Assembly (NCBI GenBank): GCA_023935145.1
Contig: CM043698.1
Span: forward strand, 15,323,501-15,387,500
Reading direction: 5' to 3'
DNA length: 64,000 nt
Source: Bretschneidera sinensis
Taxonomy: Eukaryota; Streptophyta; Magnoliopsida; Brassicales; Akaniaceae
The notes under the pieces were generated by a model that saw only the letters and a list, made by a program, of their open reading frames with translations, searched no databases and had not been told where the DNA came from. The position numbers and the translations under genes are program-made. Shown in pieces: positions 21,410 to 34,779 of this stretch; within the stretch, counting starts at the first letter, position 1; every line of letters begins with the position of its first letter.

Positions 21410-23200
21410 CTATGCTAGTTACAAGTTTACAAGCTACAACTAAGCTGCTTACATGCATGCAGTTACAAGTATGCGGTTGCGATAATATAAGCAAGTTCGT
21501 TAAAATTTTAATTTTGTTCTTAATGACTTCATGCATTGGATGAATTGAAGTGATAGGCTTAGCCCTTTGAAGACATTGTCATAATTATCAAAAGCGTATC
21601 ATACGCTGTTCGAAATGTAAGATTCAATTCAAGCCCTAAACAATTCGAATGTGATGCAGAATTAAAGTTCATCCTAAATCGGTATTGAATCGATTGAGTT
21701 GGTGGTGCATCGAATGAATCGAACCGAATTGTACGATTCGCCAATTAAGTAAAGCCTAAAAAGTCCTAAGTTTAACGGAAAAAGGGATTAAGACTCAATT
21801 TGTTTAAGGTTAAAATGAGCATAATGCATTAATTTTCCTCTATCATTTGGGTTATTCTAGAAATTTAGGGTTCATGAACATTTAAAAAGAGACAAAAAAA
21901 CCCCATAAAGTGATCCTATGTTTGATTTAATCAATAATAGATTACTTGAAAAGCATGCAGCATTGGGTTTGGAGATTTTCTTAAATTTTACTCTTCCAAG
22001 TTGAGTTTTTATTTACAGTCCAACAATATCATACTTTCATGAAGCATTATATTAGTTATATAATATAGAAATAACATATGAAACGCCTTTCCGATTAGAT
22101 TATATTACATGATCATTCAAAGATTATATTATAACACATTATATTTGCTTTTTCAATCTATATTTGCTTGACATACATTATGTGTCATTTACAATTAATT
22201 TTTGAGAATTTGTACAAATCTTATAATTCTCGATTCACAAAATTAAGATTTTGATTCACGATTCAAATCTCGATTTGACAACCATACACATGATGTATAA
22301 GAAGCACACCTCCAAAAATAAGAAAGGAAGAATTAATGACAAAATAAAATAAAATAAATCTGCTATGAACTAAACTCAAATAAATCAAGATATTATTAAA
22401 AGAAGCATGAAGAGGAAGAACAGATGATGCAGTACCTTTTGGAATTCAACAATATAAATACGATACTTACAGTTATAACTAATTTCAGAAGATTCATCTT
22501 TAAGAACCGCTTGATAAAGAAAGTTTTGGTAAAAACCTGTCTTTCCTTCTTCCTTTTTCCTAAGTTTAATGGAATCATGTTAAGTTCTCGTTCATTCCCA
22601 GAAGGAAGATTTGTTTCCAAAGGAGTTAAGATGAATTTGGGGGGAGAAAAAATTAAAGGGGAAAACCCAACCCAAGAAATTGGGAGTTTCACCTCAAAAT
22701 TTATTACGCAAGTGACAAGTCAAGCCGGTCCTTTATCATCAAACATAACCCAAATCAAGCCTTGCGAATTTAGGCTTTACATAATTGGGTGAATAGTCTA
22801 ATTAGATTCGATTCATACGATGCGCCACTAATTCGGTCGATTCAGTACCAATTTGGGATGAGCTTCGATTCTACATACTAAATCGTATTGTTTAGGGCTC
22901 GAATTGAATCGTATAATTAATTATACGATTTTGATAACTATGATCATGTCTAAAAAGGGCTAAGCTCTCTTATCACTTCAGTTCATCCAATATATGAAAT
23001 ATTAAGAACAAAAAGTTTTAACGAACTTGATTGTATCATCATAGCCTCCTACTTGTAAATGCATGCTTGTAGGATGCTTAGCTGTATACTTGTAATTGCT
23101 TTGGATAGGCTACTCACTTGTAATTAGTTCGCCTAGTGGTACTTCAAATTTGCTTATAAGTTATAAGGTAACATAGTCACCTACCAGTACGCCCAGAGTA
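21410..23200. mobile_element. Foldback/Mutator-like DNA transposon with ~350-bp terminal inverted repeats
   Basis: 21410-21765 and 22795-23110 are imperfect reverse complements. gcaagttcgttaaaa at 21491 pairs with ttttaacgaactt at 23015, and ggatgaattgaagtgat at 21538 with atcacttcagttcatcc at 22973. Long TIRs and a non-coding AT-rich middle suit a non-autonomous Mutator-like or foldback element. Short words like cttacttgtaatta recur in the outer ends and in the neighbouring triplicated segment. No transposase is seen. Outer boundaries are approximate. Confidence 0.68.
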
Positions 23201-23212
23201 CTTCAAGTAGGC

Positions 23213-24330
23213 TGCTTACTTGTAATTACTTCACTTTGAGGTATTTCAAAAGTAAGAGAACTTAATTATATTAATAATGATAAAAATGCCTGTGTTCTAT
23301 ATCTGACAGAATTCTCATCGACTAACTAATATTAGGAATCTAATTTCAAGAAAACAAGCATGAAACAGAGTCTACCTAAAGGACTAAACAACTATCATGG
23401 CCGCAATTGCAACGGGTAAAAAGATGGAGCAGATCAAAGGAGATCAAATTACCTGTACTTGATTGGAGTATTCAAACAATCTGGAACCAACACAACAAAA
23501 ATGCTCCTTATTCAACCAACGAACCATAAACTAGAACGTCACAGATCAAAATATCCATCCTTAATCAAACAGATTATACAGCCCCATTTTACCCTAAGTT
23601 GAAACCAAAGACCATCGAAGTTTAATAACCAAAGAACAGCAATGGAAATTATCATTCCAAGTTCAATAATCATGAATCTTCGAAGAATCAGAGAAACAAC
23701 CCCATTTTAACAACCAATTCGCAATGTTATGTTGCATTGAAGATTAAGAACCATAAAAAAAGCACACAATCTTACTCAGAACATACATTGTCTACTATCT
23801 TCAAGGTGAAACAGATATACTTCTAAAAATAGTAGATAATTTCTGTGCTTTTCTTTGGGTAAATCCATAACCATAAACGCAACATATTTACAGCAGAGAA
23901 TGCAGAGACAGCAACAAAAACAGGCCAACGAATAGAACAAAATAGAAGATGACTGAATCTTACCTGTTCGAAATTGCTACACTATTTAGAATTGCTTCAT
24001 CCTATCAGCTCCTTGAAATCTGGATATGGAGTCTCAGCTCTTTCAGTTAAGAATCTCTGTTAGAAGCACTAAACCTTGAAGAGTCATCAATTTCTCCAGA
24101 TAAAACTAAGTGATTCTCCGATTAAAAAAATCCAGAAAACTCTCCCTTCTCCTTCTTTTTCGATTTTTATTTCTTTCTCTCCAGAAGTTTCTCACTCCTC
24201 TTTCTTTTCACGACGGCTTGCGGGATTTAAGGAGGCCGTTAGGGTGAAAGGGGATACTGAGAAGGAGAGGAGGAGACAAACGAGAGCCCGGCTCCGAAGA
24301 AAATGATTGGGCCCAATTTCATTAGGTGGG
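23213..24330. repeat. Triplicated segment, copy 2 (diverged, truncated)
   Basis: Begins ctgcttacttgtaattactt and follows 18411-19760 with many substitutions and indels. It includes the candidate minus-strand splice donor near 23965 and the pyrimidine-rich leader at 24120-24200. It stops near 24330, where the next element begins. An open frame at 24076-24306 is a by-product of this leader. Confidence 0.8.
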
Positions 24331-24334
24331 ATTA

Positions 24335-25433
24335 GGGGTAGCAGTGGGCCATGCCGTGTCGGCCCACAGCCTACACAAAGCGGTCTATCCTGCTGTCCCT
24401 CTTTCGTGCCATGCTTTACCGTATTTTTAAAAAACTCGACCAGTACAACCCAAAGCCTGCATGACTACCGTGTCGTGTCAGTCTATGGACCTAATAAATA
24501 TATATTGATTTTTTTATTAAAAATATTCTAAAAATTTATTAATATTGAATTGAATCTTTATAATTATATAAAAAACAATCATTTTATCGATAAAGTTAAA
24601 TATTACAAATAACTTATAAATTCAACAAAAACAACAATATAAATAAATAACTTAAAATTCACAACTTTCAAAAATCTTCTAAATAAATAACTTACAAAAA
24701 CAACATATAAAATAAATAAAGAAAATAAAATGACTTACAAATTGGTGAAATACAAAAAACAATTTAGAAATTTTAAAAATTAGAAATACATAAAATATTA
24801 TCAATAATTTAGAAAGTAATTTTTATAACCTTTTTTACATTTAAATAAAAAAAAACAAACTTATCCAATTCATAGACAAACTACTTTAGAAATTGAATTA
24901 TGAGCTGTCTAACCAAGCTATGCAGCCAAGTTTCATTCAGGGATTAAAAAAAAATATTATATGATTTCCTCTTAATGTTTTACTTTTATTGAATCAAATA
25001 TTATTATGTTAAAATCAAGTAATTATAATTTCAATATTTTAAATTAAAAATTCACAAATAACACTTTTTGTGTTTAAATATTAGTATAGATTTAATTTAA
25101 TTTATATTAATGTGTGATTTTAGGTGAAGTTGCTTAATTTATTTTTAGTAAAGCGCATGACATTATTTTATGAATAGGGTAATAACTTTCATTTTTTTCC
25201 ACTATCCTAAAATATCAAATTTATCATCATCTAATTCTTCTTGACTAATTATTCTAGTGGCATAAAATTGTATATAATTTCGAATTTATTAGATGTTATG
25301 ATCGTACTTCATATCGGGCCGTGTTGTCGTAGGCCTCAAAAACTAAACCCAGCACAGCACGAAGAATAGTATCATGCCAAGCACGACACGGTCCGTGAAA
25401 ATGTGGGTTGTGCCTGGCAATGGGTCGTGCCGG
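24335..25433. mobile_element. Possible non-autonomous DNA element with GC-rich ends
   Basis: AT-rich body between two GC-rich ends. The left end has cagtgggccatgccgtgtcg and the right end gcctggcaatgggtcgtgcc with tgccaagcacgacacggtcc. The ends are only loosely complementary, and words such as ggccgtg and gcacgacac recur. It fills exactly the space between copies 2 and 3 of the triplicated segment. Similar GC-ended repeats occur in hAT-like MITEs, but no clean TIR or target duplication is visible. Confidence 0.4.
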
Positions 25434-27150
25434 CTAATCAGTATATTTTTCTTTTTTCATTCTTTACAGCAACAGTAAATTGGCATTGAAATTAAATCCA
25501 AAACCAGTGATTCATAAATCTTTCAAGAATCACCTAAATAACCCATTCTTAACAACTAACTCTCAAAGTTATGTTGCGTCAAAGATTAATAACCAAAGAC
25601 CAACAATTGAAATTATCATTCCAAGTCCAATTTCCAAGAACTAGAGAAATAGCCTCATCTAGACCACCAATTCTCAATGTTATGTTGCACTGAAGATTAA
25701 TAACCTGAAAACTGCTAGCAATCATACTCAGAACATACATTGTCTAAAATCTTCAAGATGAAACAGATATATTTCTAAAACTAATAGATAATTTCTGTGT
25801 TTTTTTGGTAAATCCATAACCATAAAAGCAACATTTTTACATCGGAGAAGCCATAGATGGCAACAAGAACATAATAACGAATAGAACAAAATAGAAGAGG
25901 ACTGAATCTTACCTGTTTGAAATTGCTTCACTATTTAGAAGTGCTTCATCCTATAAGCTTCTTGAAATCTGTATATGGAGTCTCATCTCTTTATGTCGAA
26001 AATATCTATTAGAAGCACTAAACCTTGAAGATTCATCAAATTCTCCAGATAAAACTAAGTGATTCTCCGATTAAAAAAAACCCCATTCTTCTCCTTCTTT
26101 TTCGATTTTTGTTCCTTCCTCTCCAAAATTTTATCAATCCTCTTTATTTTTGGCTCTTACCCCTCGTTCTTGAGTGATTCCCTGGTGGTTATAGTGACGG
26201 CTTGCGGGAATTGTGTAGGCGGTTAGGGTGAAGGAGAGGATACTGTCATGCTAAGAAGGGCGGGAAGAGAGAAACGAGAGGGTGGCTCTGCGGGAAACAA
26301 AATTATTGGAGCCGCATTTCATTAGCTGGATAAGGAACTTATATAGCGAGATAATCGGGTCAGGATTTGCATGGGTCGGAATTTGGATCTTGTTTACTTG
26401 TTTGTGCCATTTTTTTTTTCTCGGTCCAATATTTTTAATATCTATTTTAAAATTGATATCTAATATTATTTATTCATTTTCTTGATACAAAAATCATTTG
26501 ACTTTATAATTAGACTCATTTGATTTGCAGATAGGATTACAGTGAGACAAGATTAAAATTAACATGATAGAATAAAATGAAATTAAAGAAGTAATACCTT
26601 AATTATATGTTTGGTTCACAACATTGTTGGATTAAAATTAAAGTGGGATAATAAATTTAAATACCAAAATACTCTAACACTATTCATTATCCTTAATAAT
26701 CTTCAATTCTTAACAAACTCTAAAATTTGTTTATTATTATTAAATTTTTTATTATGATTATTATAATTTTATTTTAATATTATTATAAGTACTATTATAT
26801 AATAATTAATAATATTAATTTTTTATTTTTATCACCATAGTTATAATTATTATTATCAAAACTATAACTATAATAATAGTTATAATTAATCGAAATCATT
26901 ATTATTAAACTAACAATAATAATAATTATTAATATAATTATAACAATAATTTTTATTAATATTATTATTATTATTATAAGAAAAAAAGTTATTATAATTA
27001 TATTATAAAAATACTATTATTTTTAGTATTATTATAATTATGATAATAATAATAGTTATAATAATAATTATTTGTTATTATTATAATATTATTTTAATTA
27101 TCATAATAATAATAATAATTATTATTATTCAAGAGTAAAAAGAAGAAAAA
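25434..27150. repeat. Triplicated segment, copy 3 (nearly identical to copy 1)
   Basis: Matches 18875-20586 from gctaatcagtatatttttc onward with only occasional substitutions and small indels, so it is the most recent duplicate. It lacks the LINE fragment and continues into the likely original flank (taaatggatggaatag). Confidence 0.9.
26690..27130. repeat. Degenerate (AAT/ATT)n tract, copy 2
   Basis: Counterpart of 20140-20570 within copy 3, with unit-number differences. Confidence 0.85.
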
Positions 27151-27438
27151 ATAATCCTAAATGGATGGAATAGATTTTATCCTATTGAAAGAGACGAGAC
27201 AAAAAATATGAGATTAAAACTAATTTTATCTCACCTTAATTAGTAAATCCTCTCAACCAAATGAGAAATAACTATTCGTGTGATATTAAAATAAAATTAT
27301 ACCCTTTTTGTTGTGGTTTAGGTTTATAATTATTTTTTATTGATATTGATGACCAAGCAAGTTTCCTAGTTCTTAGCGACTCAGTTAAGTTGATTCTCTT
27401 TCTTAATAAAGCTGAAAACTAGTTTGAGTTTTAAGGTT
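27151..27438. other. AT-rich spacer before the CACTA element
   Basis: No gene seen. It ends in ggtt immediately before the transposon terminus; gtt is the expected side of a 3-bp target duplication. Confidence 0.5.
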
Positions 27439-27712
27439 CGCTACAAGATAAATTGTCAACGCCAGCGTTTTTTTTTGCATATTCCGGCGCTTAAAAGTGC
27501 CGCAATATGAATTTCTGGCGCTTTTTGCAAGCGCATGATCAAGCGCTGGAAAGTGTAGTGACGAAACGCAAATACCAGCACTTTGAAGAAGCGCCGCAAT
27601 AAGCAAATTTTTTCGGCGCTTATATAGCGGCACTTCAAAGCGCCGGTATATAGCGGCACTTTAGAAGGGCTGATATGTAAAGCGCCGGTATATAAGCGCC
27701 GCCAAATATATA
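27439..27712. repeat. CACTA 3' subterminal repeat region
   Basis: GC-rich words such as ccggcgctt, ggcgctt and aagcgccg recur in both orientations about every 15-30 bp inside this terminus. In En/Spm such motifs bind TNPA; here that role is inferred from position. Confidence 0.85.
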
Positions 27713-27945
27713 GTTTCTCCCCAGCACACGTTTATTTCTGTTTTTACATATCTTTGACTTAAATATCAACATTCCATATGCAAATGTTCTTCGATATATA
27801 AAATGCATCATCCATAAAGATTCTTTCAGTCAACATAAACGTCTTATTTATACAAAAAAACAATCATAGTTCATATATAAAATTCATACAAAAACAAAGT
27901 AATGGAAATGTAGATAGTATGAAAAATTATTTTAACATCACGAAA

Positions 27946-30434
27946 TCAATCATGAGGTCCTCTATTAACCAAATGCTGTAGTAAAGACTTCAGCTCATCC
28001 ATTTGGGATTGCATATTATTTATTTGATCATCGTGTCTCGTCGTTATTTGTTGAATTTGTTGCGCTTGCTGTTGATTGTTTTCTTCTATTTGTGCTCTCA
28101 AACTATTTATCTCTTCAGTATATACCCCATGGTGTCCCATATCATTCCTTATTTGAGCTGAATGTCCAAACACAGCAGAGGGTGTAACTCCAAAACCCTG
28201 ACCTCGGACACGACCGGAACTCTCTTCACCCATAAGTTCGGTGAAGACTTCATTTTGTATTGCTAAATTATTGCTAGCATCAGAGGATCTTGAAGCTGCA
28301 ACAAGTTCAGCAACACGAGCTTCAGCTGTCACCTACAATTAAGAAACAATAAAAATTAAACTCCCAAAATATTTAGTAGCTAATAACAGCGCAATATACA
28401 TAAAACAAAATGTGTTTATCATATTTTATAGAAAAACGGGCAGCATTTCCCCTATTTTTTCATAAAACCTCTTGCAAAATAAAAGCAAATATACAATCCA
28501 AGCAATGTACCTAATTTAGACAAAATGTGCAAAGCAACAAAGTATCATCTATGCTTGTCGGTGGTCACCACCATACAAAATCATCCCATTTTTATCAGCA
28601 CAATTCAAAAAATGTAACTAGGTCACCACCATACATTCAACTTCCTTTGTTTAGTACATAAAATCTTCACGATACATAAAATTTGTTTAGTGCTAATCTA
28701 GTTTGGAAAAAAATGAACAAGATGATCAAGTTCCCAACCTCACCTGCTGCCAATCAAACACATTTACTGATCTAAGATTCAGATCTATATCTAATCAGTA
28801 ATTAAAGAAAGAACTATTGATCATTAAGGCTATGCAGAAAACGGATCATATTTCAAACACAGCTCTAATATATATGTCAGGATCACATTGCCCAACAGAT
28901 TATTCCTAAAGGCACAAGAACCAGACAAATGTATTCCAAAGGCACCAAGCGAGTACTATATGTGTACACAACAAAAGAACCATTTACAAAAACAAGAGAA
29001 AGCGCCAATGAAGTCTATGAAGTCATCCTCATTTAAAAAAATAATAATAACATCAAACTTTTGGATCAAATATTTTATCACCCTTCCTTGATGAAAGCTA
29101 TATATTTCTTAACTTAATTGAAGGCTCTCTTCTTTCTTTCATTCCACATCAAGTGAAAATAGGAAGGAATTAAAAAAAAAATTAGGCTTTTTCCCTATTT
29201 TTAAAGATGTTCAACTTACCATAAATTGTCGTGATGCATCATCAATAAAAGTTCCATCCTTGCGTTTATGAGTTTCAGCAAAAAACTCTACGCGTCCGGG
29301 CTCATTCCCATGTGTCATCTCCTACCATGTATGGAAAAAGATCAAATTGTGACAGTGACATCTTAAATGAAAGATTGGATTAATAAAGCAAATTAACTCA
29401 CATATTCATCCCGTCGTCTAGCAAAACTCTTTGAACCAGACGTGTGAGGACATTGTTGTCTTTCATGTGCCGCTGTCCCTATAGTCGAATATTTCTACAC
29501 CAATAATAAACCAATTGAATAATCAATCATTAATAGAAAAATAGAAACATTGAGAATCCAAATGACCATTATTGTCTTAAAACAACCTCACTCTGGTCAG
29601 AAAACCAGTAGTTCACCAGTTGCTTCCACTGGTCTTGATCTACGCCTTTTGGAACATCATTGCTCAAAACTTGTTGTTTCGTTTTGTTCCTCACGTAGTC
29701 CCTTTTCAGCACATATCGGTAGTCCCTCCATTTTTTCCCTATCATCCTCAACAAAATGTTGTCTATCGCCTCAATCGTAGGATAATGGAACTTTCTCTAC
29801 CACACAGAAAGGAAATCGATGTCAAATAAGCACAAATAAACAAAAACAGAAAGAGAGATTGGAGGCAATCAATGGTTATTAAGTTGTTACTTACCCGAAT
29901 CAATATAACAAGGTCCTTCTTGTAACTAGAAAGGACCTTCTTCCAATCCATGTAATTAAGCGGACAAAGGTTCCCTCTCTTCGCTACCTTCCCCAACCAG
30001 CTACTTAACATTTGGCCACCTTTCTTAATAGGTTGATGACGTGCATTGAAGTGGACCACAATTTTTTCTCCACGTTCAAGAGACCACACTTGTGAGGTTC
30101 TCAAGACATGTGTCTGCTTCCTCACCCTCCCTTCAGAATCTATACATTGAAGACATAAATTATATAATTAGTATAACAATGTGGTATCAAACTAGTTATA
30201 GATAGAATGTATTGTACTACAGAAATTACCAATTATCTCGTATTGTTCACTATCATTGTGCTCACTTCCCGATGTTATTGGATCGGTCTTAGAATCAAGT
30301 TGCGTGTCATCATCATCGTCAAGGTGATAGTCATGCTCATTGTGAATATCTTCTTGAGGGTGTGAAGACTCAGCTGCATACTGGTTTGACATGTTATCTC
30401 TAACCGATGGAGGAATATTTTTTGACCTATACAT
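27946..30434 (-). CDS. TNPA-like CACTA protein (Transposase_24 type), intact frame
   Basis: Second CACTA gene, presumed DNA-binding accessory transposase acting in the nucleus on the subterminal repeats. Exons: 30230-30434, 29895-30139, 29587-29796, 29402-29494, 29220-29321, 27946-28332. All introns are GT..AG and the lengths sum to 1242 bases = 414 codons with stop. I chose the start MYRSKNIPPSVRDN; a splice acceptor lies just upstream, so a 5' leader exon is likely. Order: acidic stretch (HLDDDDDTQLDSK), central domain (VVHFNARHQPIKKGGQMLSS, MIGKKWRDYRYVLKRDYV), HTSGSKSFARRRDEY, THGNEPGRVEFFAETHKRKD, then a Gln-rich C-terminal coiled coil (EEINSLRAQIEENNQQQAQQ). No stop or shift found. Confidence 0.85.
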
Positions 30435-30792
30435 CTTGCAATCTGTAGAGATAAAAACATTAAAATGATTATATCTCACACTATCAAAAATACTATGAAA
30501 GTTAACAATAATTAGAAGAACCACACCTGAAAGATAGGAATGGTCAAGGAGTCGCAGCAAATGCAGCAATCAATTACTTTTGAGTACCTGAGAAGTTATG
30601 AAAAAATAAATGATTCAAATTGGATTTAAAGAACAAACAATAATCAATGATACAACCAAAACAGACATTTACGACAGTCTAAAGTAACATTTCACAAACT
30701 GTACGCAAGTAAAACCTTACAAAACTCGTTGACACACATGTCCATCACATAAATACACATCCAAATATAATTACACGGAAATGCACATAAGA

Positions 30793-33700
30793 TTAGTTGG
30801 TATCTTCGTCAATGTCCATCCTAGCCCAAGTTAAGATACAATCTAATTGATCGTCTAACACTACATTAGAAGGCATGCACTGATTGTAAGTGTCATCATC
30901 CTCTTCCTGCCTTTTTTCCCCCATTTCATATAGGTCCCTTGGCTTCGTGATCACAACATGATACCATTCCTTCATTGTTGGGTCTTGCACATAAAACACT
31001 TACTTTGCTTGAGATGAAAGTACGAACGGGTCATCCTTCAATAAATGACCAGTGTGTATTAACCTATTCAAGTTCATAAGAATGCAACCACTTGCATCTT
31101 TCTTTAAACCCCTGGGTGAATTAATATCCACCCAATCACAACGGAACAACACAATCTTAAACGTCCCATAGTAATCCAGCTCGATGATATCGTTGAGCAC
31201 ACCATAATACATTTTATCATCCGCTTCAACCATCACTCCCGAATTTTGAGATCGTCTACACCTCTCACATTCCTTTGTGTGGAATTTAAAGCCGTTGATG
31301 TTGAATCCATTGAATCTCCTAATAACATTATTGGGACCTCGAGCAAAGACAATTAGTTCATCTGAATAATTGTTATCCACCATCCACGGCACCTAAACAA
31401 TTTCTAACAATTAATATGAGACAACATGTTTTATTTATAACACTTATAGAAATTGAAGACTCTTGTTATTATGCCTAACCTGCCTCATAAGCCATGAGGG
31501 AAATTTCTCAACCAACCACTTTTGTTCGAGACTTTGTATTGGTCGATTGGAACGGTTGGTTAGCCTTTGAGCAGCCAAAAATGAGCTGCAATAATTGATG
31601 TTTTTATGTAACTGTTAGCCATCACAGTGCTAACAACAAGTAATAAAAACTCAATTTAAACACATGATATCATATTAAGTTCATTTATCAATACTAACCT
31701 ACGAAGGTCAGAAAGTTTATCATTATGGAGCAACACATAACGATGCGCTTGAGCCAATGACATGTCATCGAGCTCAACACTCACAATCTTTCCCATTATC
31801 CGTCCACCAGAGGAAAACATGTATTCATCCGGGAAATTTATAGTATCATTATTCCTTTGGGGACGGTTGAATCTTGTCTCTACACCGTTGAAGTATTGGG
31901 AGCAATATGTTAGACACTCTTCCCCATTGTACCCTTCAGCAATTGACCCCTCAGGTCGACTTCTATTACGTACGTAAGCTTTCAAGCACATTAAATACCT
32001 TGCGAAGCCAAAAATTATAAAGATTAATTAAGTATCCAATATATAACCAAAAAAAAACAAAGTGCACAAAATATCTTTGAACATCTAACCTCTCAATAGG
32101 ATAATCCACCTGTAGTGTACGGGACCCCCAAGTTTAGCCTCGGAGGCTAAGTGAACGATAAGATGAACCATAATGGTAAAGAAACCCGGGGGGAAAATTT
32201 TCTCTAAATGGCAGAGTGTCAAAGCAACACGCGACTCCAATAAGTCAAGCTCATGGGGATCAAGGGCTTTAGAGCATAAAGCTTTGAAAAATGATGATAA
32301 CTCAGACACAACTGCTAGAACATGTCTAGGCAAAGATGCTCTTAAGGCAATCGGAAGGATTTCTTGCATCAATATGTGACCGTCATGACTCTTTAAGTTT
32401 AACAGCTTACGATCCTTTAGGTTAACACATCTCGAGATGTTTGATGCATACCCATCAGGAACTTTAAGATTTGCCAAAACCGTCAAGAAATTCTGCTTCT
32501 CCTTCGTGGATATAGTGTAGCATGCTGGAGGCGAGTGATCTTTTCCATTAGGAAGAACAACTAAATGAAGGTCTTTCCTAATACCAATTTCCTCGAGATC
32601 GCGGCATGCCTTCTTATTATCTTTAGGCTTACCATCTATATTCAATATTGTTCCAATTAAATTATCACATACATTCTTCTCTATATGCATCACATCTAAA
32701 TTATGACGTAATAGATTGTCTTTCCAATATGGTAACTCAAAAAAAATGCTTCTTTTTTTTCACACCGTATCTACAACTCCCACATCCATGGGAATATCCT
32801 CATTATCAACATTATCAAGAAATTCGTCCACACCCTCAAAAAGATTATCACCTTCATTCACTAAGACTTGCCCCGTAGAGACACCAACATCCTCTCTTGT
32901 CCTCTTCTTAGAAAGCTTCGAGGTTTTACCATAGCTATAGTTTCCACCCTTTAGTTGTCTTAAAACATCGTGCCCAGACGGTGGAATAAGAGCATATCCC
33001 AACTCTATGGTGCCATCAAACTGATCCTTTTGAAAACGAAACTCATGGTTTTCTACTAACCATCAACGATGACCCATATAGCAAAACTTTCCCCCGTGCT
33101 TTAACCATACAGAATGCATAGATTCCCCACAACATGGACAAGCAACCCGACCCTTGGTGCTCCAACCAGATAAGTTTGCATAGGCTGGAAAATCATTAAT
33201 GGTCCAAAGAAGAGAAGCGCGAAGCTTAAAGCTTTGATTGGTGGACGCATCAAACGCATCAACACCATCCTATAATTGTTTCAACTCTTCAATTAGAGGC
33301 TGCAAAAAGATATCAATATCATTACCGGGGCTTCTCTCACCAGGAATCACCATTGAAAGGATGAAGGATGTTTGCTTCATGCAAAGCCACGGTGGCAAGT
33401 TGTATAGAACCAAAAGAACGGGCCATGTGCTATAGGTTGAACTCATTATTCGAAAGGGATTGAACCCATCACTAGCTAAGCCAAGCCTAACACTCCGAGG
33501 ATCAGCTGCAAAATCGGGATACAATCTATCCAATTCATTACAGGCTAATCCATCCGCAGGGCGGATGTCTTAAAATCCCATCCTTTGTTTGATCTTTGTC
33601 ATGCCATCTCATCAACGAAGCCGTTTTAGATGATATATATAACATCTTCAATCTCGGTATTAGCAAAAAATAACGCAATACCTTAGCTGGCTTTTTCTTT

Positions 33701-34583
33701 TTCGATTGACCATCCATCTCATTCAATGGATCCTCATCATCAACTGTGTTTTTGACCCACCGTGCCACGCCACACGCATGACAAAATTCATCATTCAAAT
33801 GCTCGCCCCAATACAATGTGCAGTCATTACGACAAACATGAATCTTCTTACACCCAAGACCCAATCCTTTGATAATCTTCATGGCTTCATAATAATTTGA
33901 TGGAAATGGTACACACATCGGAAATGCCATGTTGATAAACTCAAACAACATAGTCAGAGATTTGCCAGACCACCCATTCAAACATTTGAGGTGTAGTAAA
34001 TATAACATGAAACTTAACTTTGTGAAATTCTGACAACCCGGATAAAGTTCAGTATCGTAATCTTTCATCAAGTTGCGATACTGAGTCGTCTCATCAATAG
34101 CAGAACGAACTGGATGTTCGACGTCTGAAGGATCACCACAATTATTGAACTCAACCGCACAATGAGCCTGTTGCTCTTCACCATACTGATTTGAAGATCC
34201 CACTTCGATTCTTAAACTTAACGGTTCATTGTTTGAGTTTTCACAAGTAACCTGGAAGGCACCTCGGAGCAAACCCAACACGTCATCTCGTCCCATGAAG
34301 CCACCTGGAACACTAGTGGGTTGTGAACTAGTGTGAGGGTGGTCTATATGAGAGACTTTTTCCCCAAGAAAAACCCACTCGGTGTAACCGGGACTAAACC
34401 CATTATACAATAGATGCTCCTAAACAATTTCTGGTTCGAATGATAAAAATTACCACATCTTCTACATGGACAAACAATACTACCACGAGCACAAGCCTTC
34501 TGACGCGCAAATCTAATGAAGTTTGCAACACCATCCATATAGGCTTTACTCGACCTCGGTTTATCTATCCAACTTTTATCCAT
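30793..34583 (-). pseudogene. CACTA TNP2-type transposase (disrupted)
   Basis: DDE-type transposase of CACTA elements. Starts MDKSWIDKPRSSKAYMDGVA at 34583 (Transpos_assoc domain with CPCRRCGN). The TNP2 core at 33540-34410 includes LNGWSGKSLTMLFEFINMAF, YWGEHLNDEFCHACG and ADPRSVRLGLASDGFNPF. The DUF4218-like part at 32085-32700 includes MHIEKNVCDNLIGTILNI. The DUF4216-like C-terminus is at 30793-31392 (NSGVMVEADDKMYYGVLNDI, VLFRCDWVDI). Lesions: a shift and TAG near 34420-34440, a 4-base insertion near 33555-33565, stops near 33270 (after ELKQL), near 33065 (GHR*WLV) and at 31000-31002 (QAK*VFYVQ). Three of the stops look like single C-to-T or G-to-A changes. Confidence 0.9.
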
Positions 34584-34779
34584 TTTTAGTTGACGCCAAT
34601 AGACTTTCCTAAAACAATGTTAATCAAGTCAGTATTGTAATATTTTTGGCAAAAGTATGCATAATCACAAACTTCGATTTGATTGGTAAGTGGATGAACT
34701 GAAATTGATAACAACAAATTGATACAAACTCATGTTGGCAATTGGTCTCAGCAAATTCTTAATATTATTAATTATTACT

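Noticed and set aside
22396..22792. 98- and 122-codon open frames inside the long-TIR element
   Set aside because: They overlap on opposite strands, have no transposase motifs, and are AT-rich chance frames.
27403..27659. Minus-strand open frames at the CACTA 3' end
   Set aside because: They consist of subterminal repeats and cross the transposon boundary.
28888..29091. 67-codon plus-strand open frame
   Set aside because: Lies in the largest TNPA-like intron on the opposite strand; no features.
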